Part shown: one piece after another, positions 6,884-11,381 of the stretch
Numbering within the stretch: the stretch's first letter is position 1
Layout: the number at the start of each line of letters is the position of its first letter
Assembly: GCF_000721235.1 (NCBI RefSeq)
Contig: NZ_JOFH01000081.1
Coordinates: forward strand, 1 to 11,381
Direction of reading: 5' to 3'
Length of the DNA: 11,381 nt
DNA from: Streptomyces olivaceus
GTDB taxonomy: Bacteria; Actinomycetota; Actinomycetes; Streptomycetales; Streptomycetaceae
Made by a program: the position numbers and the translations under genes
Notes under the pieces: generated by a model
Told to the model about the DNA's origin: nothing
Database searches by the model: none
The model's input: the letters and a program-made list of their open reading frames with translations, nothing else

Positions 6884-9800
6884 GTCGCACAGCGCGGAAG
6901 ATCGAGGACATCCTGCCGCTGGCCCCGCTCCAGGAGGGCCTGCTCTTCCACAGCGTCTACGACGAGGGCGAGCTCGACCCCTATGTCGTGCAGATGTCGT
7001 TCGACATCGACGGTGCGCTGGACACCGCTGCCCTGCGCACCGCCGCCGAGAAGCTGCTGGCCCGGCACGCCAACCTGCGGGTCGCCTTCCGGCAGCGCAA
7101 GAGCGGCGACTGGGCGCAGCTGGTCATGCGGGAGGTGCCGCTGCCGTGGACCGAGCGCGATCTGAGCGCCCTGCCCGAGGCCGAACGCGCCGAGGCCGCC
7201 GCCGGCCTGATCGCCACCGAACGCGCCACGCGCTTCGACGTGACGCGGCCGCCGCTGCTGCGCTTCACCCTGCTGCGGCTCGGCGCCGACCGGCACCGCC
7301 TCGTCCTGACCAACCACCACCTCCTGCTCGACGGCTGGTCCCTGCCCGTCCTCATGGGTGACCTGTTCGCGCTCTACGACGCCGCGGGCGACGACAGTGC
7401 CCTGCCCAGGGTGCGTCCCTACCGCGACTACCTCACGTGGCTGGAGGGCCAGGACCGGGACGCCGCCCGCGACGCCTGGCGCGACACGTTCGCCGACCTC
7501 GTGGAACCCACCCTCGTGGCACCCGGCGCCGACCGTGCCGCGGTCGCCGGGGCCGAGGTCCGGGCCGAGCTGCCCCGGGAGGAGACCGCGGCGCTCACCG
7601 AGCTGGCACGCGGCCGGGGTCTCACCCTCAGCACCGTGGTGCAGAGCGCCTGGGCCATCGCCCTCAGCAAGCACCTGGGGCGGGACGACATCGTGTTCGG
7701 CACCACCGTCTCCGGACGTCCGCCGGAGATCGACGGCGTCGAACGCATGGTGGGCCTGTTCATCAACACGCTGCCCTCACGGGTACGGCTGCGGGCCGCC
7801 GAACCGCTCGCCGGGCTCGTCGCCCGCGTCCAGCGCGAACAGGCCGCACTGACCCCGCACCAGCACCTCGGTCTGGCGGACATCCAGCGCACCGTGGGGC
7901 ACGGCGAACTCTTCGACACCTCCATGGTGTTCCAGAACTATCCCGTCAACCGTTCCGGCACCGCGGGCACCGGCATCGGCGCCGCCATCAGCCTGGCCCC
8001 CGGCAAGAACCGGGAGGCCACCCACTACCCGCTGCTGCTGATCGCGGCCGCCCGCGACAGCATGACGTTCCGGCTCAACCATCGTCCCGACCTCTTCGAC
8101 GCGGCCACCGCCCAGCAGATCCTGGACCGCTTCGTCCGTGTCCTGCGCGCCCTCGTCACCGACCCGGAGCAGCCCGTCGGACGCCTCGACCTGCTCACCG
8201 ACCGGGAACGCGACAGCGTGCTGCGGGAGTGGAACGACACCGCACACGACGTCCCGGACGCCACGGTCCTCGGCCTGTTCCGCGCCCAGGCGGACCGCAC
8301 CCCGCAGGCCCCGGCCGTCACGAGTGCCGGCCGCACCCTGACGTACGCCGAACTCGACGCCCGCTCCAGCCGCCTGGCCCATCTGCTGGCCGAGCACGGC
8401 GCGGCACCCGAGCGGTTCGTCGCGATCGCCCTGCCCCGCGACTGCGACACCGTCGTCGCCCTGCTCGCCGTCCTCAAGACGGGCGCGGCCTACCTGCCAG
8501 TGGACCCGGACTATCCGGCGGATCGCATCGCGTTCATGCTGGCGGACACCGAGCCCGCCCTGCTGCTCACCACCCGCGAACTCGCCCCCGGCATCCCCGA
8601 CTCGGGTGCGCCGCGCCTCCTCCTGGACGACCCGGCCCACACCGGCGATCTCGCCGCCCGGCCCGCCACCGCGCCCACCGTGCCGATACCGCCCAGCCTC
8701 CCCGCGTACGTGATCTACACCTCGGGCTCCACCGGACGGCCCAAGGGCGTCGTCATCGAGCACCGCTCGCTCAGCGCCTATCTCCAGTGGGCCCGCGACG
8801 CCTACCCGGCGATGACGGGCACCTCGCTGCTGCACTCGCCGATCAGCTTCGACCTCACCGTCACCGCCCTCTACACGACCCTCGTCTCCGGCGGCCTGGT
8901 GCGCGTCGCCGACCTCGACGAGCGGGCCGCCGAGGGTCCCGGAGCCACCTTCCTCAAGGGCACCCCCAGTGTGCTCGCCCTTCTGGAGGCGCTGCCCGCC
9001 GAGGCATCCCCCAGCGAGCTGATCATGCTGGGTGGTGAACTCCTGCTCGGCGAGGTCGCCGACCGCTGGCGGGCCCGCCGCCCCGACGCCGACGTCCTCA
9101 ACGTGTACGGAGCCACCGAGGCCACCGTCAACAGCGTCCAGTACCGCATCCCCGCGGGCGCGCCCGCACCCACCGGACCGGTACCCGTGGGCCGGCCCTT
9201 CTGGAACACACAGGTGTACGTCCTCGACAGCGGGCTGCGTCCGGTCCCGCCCGGCGTCCCCGGCGAGGCATACATCGCCGGCACGGGGCTCGCCCGCGGC
9301 TACTGGCGGCGCGCGGCCCTCACCTCCGAGCGGTTCGTCGCCAACCCCTACGGCCCGCCCGGCTCCCGCATGTACCGGACCGGCGACGTGCTGCGCTGGA
9401 ACCACGATGGCCGGCTGGAGTTCGTGGGCCGCGGCGACGGCCAGGTCAAACTCCGCGGCTACCGCATCGAACTGGGCGAGATCGAGGCCGTCCTCGCCGG
9501 TCACGAGGGCGTCACCCAGGCCGCCGTCCTGCTCCGCGAGGACCAGCCCGGCGACAAGCGACTCGTCGCCTACGCGGCGACCGCGGGCGCCTCCGTGCCG
9601 GCCGACGCCCTGCGCGCCCTGGCCGCCGACCGGCTCCCCGACTACATGGTGCCGTCCGCCTTCGTGGTCCTGGACGCCTTCCCGCTCACCCCGAACGGCA
9701 AGCTGGACCGCCGCGCCCTGCCCGCCCCCGACTACGGGCCGCAGGCGGGTGGCGGACGGGCCCCGCGCTCCCCTCGCGAGGACATTCTCTGCACCCTCTT

Positions 9801-11115
9801 CGCCGAGGTGCTGGGCGTCGGCTCGGTCACCATCGACGACGACTTCTTCGCCCTGGGCGGCCACTCCCTGCTCGCCACCAAACTCGTCAGCCGCATCCGC
9901 TCGGCACTCGGTGCCGAGATGGCCATCCGGCAGCTCTTCGAGACCCCCACCGTCGCCGGCCTGTCCGGAGCGCTCGACACCGGCAACGGCGCCGCACGCA
10001 CGCCGGTCACCGCCGTGCTCCCACGCCCCGCGCGGCTGCCCCTGTCCCACGCCCAGCGCCGGCTGTGGTTCCTGCACCGCTTCGAGGGCCCCAGCGCCGC
10101 CTACAACTCCCCCGTCGCCCTCCGCCTGTCCGGAGCCCTCGACCGTGCGGCGCTGGAGAACGCCCTCGCCGACCTGACCGCACGACACGAAACCCTCCGC
10201 ACGGTCCTCGCCGAGGACGCCGAGGGGCCCCATCAGGTCGTGCTGGACGAGGCGCGCCCGTCCCTCGCCGTCGTGTCCAGCGACGCCACCCGGCTGGCCG
10301 CCGATCTCTCCGAGGCTGCGGGCCACGCCTTCGACCTGGCCTCCGAACCGCCCCTGCGGGCCACCCTGTTCGAGGTCGGCGGCGACGAGCACGTCCTGCT
10401 GCTCCTCACCCACCACGTGGCGACCGACGCGTGGTCCCGGGCCCCGCTGGCCCGGGACCTGACGGCGGCGTACGCGGCCCGGGTGCGGGGTGCCGCCCCG
10501 GAGTGGGCGCCGCTGCCGGTGCAGTACGCCGACTACAGCCTCTGGCAGCGCGACGTCCTCGGCACCGAGGACGACCCCGACAGCGAGGCGGGCCGGCAAC
10601 TCGACTACTGGGGGAAGACGCTGGCGGACCTCCCCCAGGAACTGTCCCTGCCCTTCGACCGCCCCAGGCCGGCCGTGGCCTCCCATCGCGGTGACGTCGT
10701 CACCTTCGAGCTCCCGCCGGAGCTCCACGACCGTCTGACCCGCGTGGCCCGTGACAGCCGCACGAGCCTGTTCATGGTGCTCCAGGCGAGCCTGGCCACG
10801 CTGCTGTCCCGGCTGGGCGCGGGCACGGACATCCCGCTGGGCACCCCGATCGCCGGCCGCACCGACGACGCCCTGGACGACCTGGTCGGCTTCTTCGTGA
10901 ACACGCTGGTGCTGCGCACCGACGTCTCCGGGGACCCCACCTTCGCGGAGCTGCTGGAGCGGGTGCGGACGGCCGACCTCAGTTCGACCTGGGTTTCTCC
11001 TTCGCCGAGTCCCACAGCACGACCGGCACGCCGGGCGGTCTGCGCGGCGCCCTCCAGTACAGCACCGACGTCTTCGACCGGTCGACCGCCGAATCACTGG
11101 TGCAGCGGATGGTGA
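6880..11115 (+). CDS. NRPS synthetase B: C4(D-accepting)-A4-PCP4-C5(cut), frameshifted
   Basis: Next synthetase of the line. The GTG start at 6880-6882 is chosen because it shares GTGA with the upstream stop, has a purine-rich ribosome site 7 bases ahead, and gives the usual start of a C domain that follows an E domain ([14 protein letters not shown]). The upstream in-frame opening reaches back to 5713 but lies inside E3 and has no homology. Approximate residues: C4 7-450 (HHLLLDG at 146), A4 461-949 (YTSGSTG, YRTGD, catalytic Lys 941), PCP4 961-1035 (GGHSL, Ser 996), C5 1052-1367 (HHVATDA at 1178). C5 homology breaks after 10980. The final 44 residues up to TGA 11113-11115 are out-of-frame Ser/Pro/Arg-rich nonsense, while the true C5 ending is found in another frame. 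The role is to condense the D-residue delivered by E3 with an Asp/Asn-like residue selected by A4, then pass it on. Confidence 0.9.
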   Translation: MSRTARKIEDILPLAPLQEGLLFHSVYDEGELDPYVVQMSFDIDGALDTAALRTAAEKLLARHANLRVAFRQRKSGDWAQLVMREVPLPWTERDLSALPEAERAEAAAGLIATERATRFDVTRPPLLRFTLLRLGADRHRLVLTNHHLLLDGWSLPVLMGDLFALYDAAGDDSALPRVRPYRDYLTWLEGQDRDAARDAWRDTFADLVEPTLVAPGADRAAVAGAEVRAELPREETAALTELARGRGLTLSTVVQSAWAIALSKHLGRDDIVFGTTVSGRPPEIDGVERMVGLFINTLPSRVRLRAAEPLAGLVARVQREQAALTPHQHLGLADIQRTVGHGELFDTSMVFQNYPVNRSGTAGTGIGAAISLAPGKNREATHYPLLLIAAARDSMTFRLNHRPDLFDAATAQQILDRFVRVLRALVTDPEQPVGRLDLLTDRERDSVLREWNDTAHDVPDATVLGLFRAQADRTPQAPAVTSAGRTLTYAELDARSSRLAHLLAEHGAAPERFVAIALPRDCDTVVALLAVLKTGAAYLPVDPDYPADRIAFMLADTEPALLLTTRELAPGIPDSGAPRLLLDDPAHTGDLAARPATAPTVPIPPSLPAYVIYTSGSTGRPKGVVIEHRSLSAYLQWARDAYPAMTGTSLLHSPISFDLTVTALYTTLVSGGLVRVADLDERAAEGPGATFLKGTPSVLALLEALPAEASPSELIMLGGELLLGEVADRWRARRPDADVLNVYGATEATVNSVQYRIPAGAPAPTGPVPVGRPFWNTQVYVLDSGLRPVPPGVPGEAYIAGTGLARGYWRRAALTSERFVANPYGPPGSRMYRTGDVLRWNHDGRLEFVGRGDGQVKLRGYRIELGEIEAVLAGHEGVTQAAVLLREDQPGDKRLVAYAATAGASVPADALRALAADRLPDYMVPSAFVVLDAFPLTPNGKLDRRALPAPDYGPQAGGGRAPRSPREDILCTLFAEVLGVGSVTIDDDFFALGGHSLLATKLVSRIRSALGAEMAIRQLFETPTVAGLSGALDTGNGAARTPVTAVLPRPARLPLSHAQRRLWFLHRFEGPSAAYNSPVALRLSGALDRAALENALADLTARHETLRTVLAEDAEGPHQVVLDEARPSLAVVSSDATRLAADLSEAAGHAFDLASEPPLRATLFEVGGDEHVLLLLTHHVATDAWSRAPLARDLTAAYAARVRGAAPEWAPLPVQYADYSLWQRDVLGTEDDPDSEAGRQLDYWGKTLADLPQELSLPFDRPRPAVASHRGDVVTFELPPELHDRLTRVARDSRTSLFMVLQASLATLLSRLGAGTDIPLGTPIAGRTDDALDDLVGFFVNTLVLRTDVSGDPTFAELLERVRTADLSSTWVSPSPSPTARPARRAVCAAPSSTAPTSSTGRPPNHWCSGW
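6898..8245 (+). other. C4 condensation domain (D-donor type)
   Basis: Starts with [19 protein letters not shown], the opening typical of condensation domains that accept a D-configured donor from an upstream E domain. It has [18 protein letters not shown] (catalytic HHxxxDG at 7315-7335), [33 protein letters not shown] and [11 protein letters not shown]. It is complete and undamaged, ending near LREWNDT (8227). Confidence 0.9.
8260..9725 (+). other. A4 adenylation domain, Asp/Asn-like pocket of uncertain substrate
   Basis: Complete adenylation domain: [41 protein letters not shown] (8716), [10 protein letters not shown] (9100), [48 protein letters not shown] (Lys 9700). Pocket residues placed against GrsA PheA: D 8851, L 8854, T 8863, K 8956, M 9025, G 9031, V 9103, V 9127, N 9130, K 9700. 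From memory, Asn domains are DLTKLGEVGK (7 of 10 shared) and Asp domains DLTKVGHIGK (6 of 10). The residue at 9103, normally His or Glu, is Val, so a modified Asp/Asn or another residue is possible. Confidence 0.6.
9760..9985 (+). other. PCP4 peptidyl carrier protein
   Basis: Intact carrier: [30 protein letters not shown] with acceptor Ser at 9865-9867, [13 protein letters not shown]. It is closely similar to PCP1, including a run of near-identical bases around [11 protein letters not shown] (445-481 against 9923-9959). Confidence 0.9.
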
Positions 11116-11160
11116 AGGTGCTGGAGTGGGTCGTGGCCGGTGGGAACGGCTCCCGGGTGT
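10030..11160 (+). other. C5 condensation domain, cut by a frameshifting deletion; altered catalytic motif
   Basis: Opens with [10 protein letters not shown] and RHETLRTVL. The catalytic stretch reads HHVATDA (10411-10431), with Ala in place of the usual Gly of HHxxxDG. It then has [18 protein letters not shown] and [10 protein letters not shown] up to RVRTADL (ends 10980). The C6 and C7 motifs (HQDxPFE and RxxLxRHPLF) are missing. Homology resumes at once in another frame with FDLGFSF. Against C3 the gap is about 187 bp and against C2 about 196 bp, both one base over a multiple of 3. Confidence 0.85.
10345..10578 (+). repeat. Inter-domain DNA repeat, copy 2 (in C5)
   Basis: Partner of 879-1112. 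High DNA identity flanks a diverged centre that contains the HHVATDA motif here and HHIAGDG in copy 1. Such repeats are also where short-read assemblies of NRPS genes go wrong. Confidence 0.8.
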
Positions 11161-11381
11161 CCGAGGTGGAGGTGCTGGAGGACGCCGAGCGGGAGCAGAT
11201 CCTGTCCGGCTGGCAGGGAGCCTCGCGCGCGGTGCGTGGGGTGTCCTTGCCGGTGCTGTTCACCGAGCAGGCGGAACGGACACCGGACGCGGTGGCGGTG
11301 GAATGCGGTGACCGGTCGCTGACCTACGGCGAGTTGGACGCCTGGTCGGGGCGGGTCGCCGGATGGCTGCGCACCCAGCAG
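10980..11381 (+). CDS. NRPS synthetase B continuation: C5 end and A5 start, partial at right edge
   Basis: Reading frame of 134 codons open to the window end. It begins with FDLGFSFAE, the stretch found just after the C7 motif in condensation domains. It goes on through the C-domain end ([13 protein letters not shown], about 11065-11110) and a linker with [15 protein letters not shown]. It then enters a new adenylation domain with [17 protein letters not shown] and [10 protein letters not shown] (A1 region, from about 11250). It is the natural continuation of synthetase B after the frame break at 10980. A start codon is not expected: the ATG at 11109 sits inside the C domain. Valine is written GTG in 11 of 13 cases from 11109 on, unlike the preceding gene body. 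Confidence 0.85.
11250..11381 (+). other. A5 adenylation domain, N-terminal start only
   Basis: First 44 or so residues of a new adenylation domain, cut by the window edge: [17 protein letters not shown] and the LTYGELD motif. Specificity cannot be read because the pocket lies outside. Confidence 0.8.

Noticed and set aside
1..11381. Thioesterase, methyltransferase, MbtH protein, CRISPR array, tRNA, insertion sequence or promoter
   Set aside because: Looked for and not seen. Every base is accounted for by NRPS domains on the + strand, apart from short linkers.

Overview
The window is entirely coding sequence from a modular non-ribosomal peptide synthetase (NRPS) assembly line. All of it reads on the + strand, with no intergenic space, no RNA gene and no mobile element seen. 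The very high GC content, third-position G/C bias, GTG start, GTGA stop/start overlap and domain wording all point to an actinomycete, most likely a Streptomyces-type organism. This is inferred from style, not from a species marker.

Layout. Synthetase A enters from the left edge and stops at 6883. Its domain order is A(C-terminal end)-PCP1 | C2-(A2 remnant)-PCP2 | C3-A3-PCP3-E3, followed by a very acidic tail. Synthetase B starts with GTG at 6880, overlapping the stop of A by 4 bases, and leaves at the right edge. Its order is C4-A4-PCP4 | C5-A5(N-terminal start). C4 has the opening typical of a condensation domain that accepts a D-configured donor, which fits its place after E3. The two proteins therefore act consecutively on one growing peptide. 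The A3 pocket (D-F-Q-L-F-G-I-A-A-K) looks like that of pipecolate-type cyclic imino acid domains. The A4 pocket (D-L-T-K-M-G-V-V-N-K) is Asp/Asn-like at its start but unusual at the positions that choose the side chain. No product can be named from the window.

Two kinds of abnormality stand out. First, module 2 has only a decayed stub of an adenylation domain between C2 and an intact PCP2. It is in frame and has lost its catalytic residues, so it looks like an old, tolerated loss. The module would have to be loaded by an A domain encoded elsewhere.

Second, there are three clean internal deletions in otherwise perfect sequence. About 145 bp is missing from C2 with a frameshift near 1181. The second half of PCP3, including the carrier serine, and the start of E3 are missing in frame near 5447. 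About 187-196 bp is missing from C5 with a frameshift near 10980. As written, the line is broken into fragments. Because no other decay is visible, these three could equally be assembly errors in a repetitive NRPS locus, and raw reads would decide.

The coding sequence is also a patchwork. The first ~430 bases use CAA for Gln where the following sequence uses only CAG. The segment after 10980 is strongly biased to GTG for Val. Parts of the C2 and C5 regions are nearly identical in DNA.
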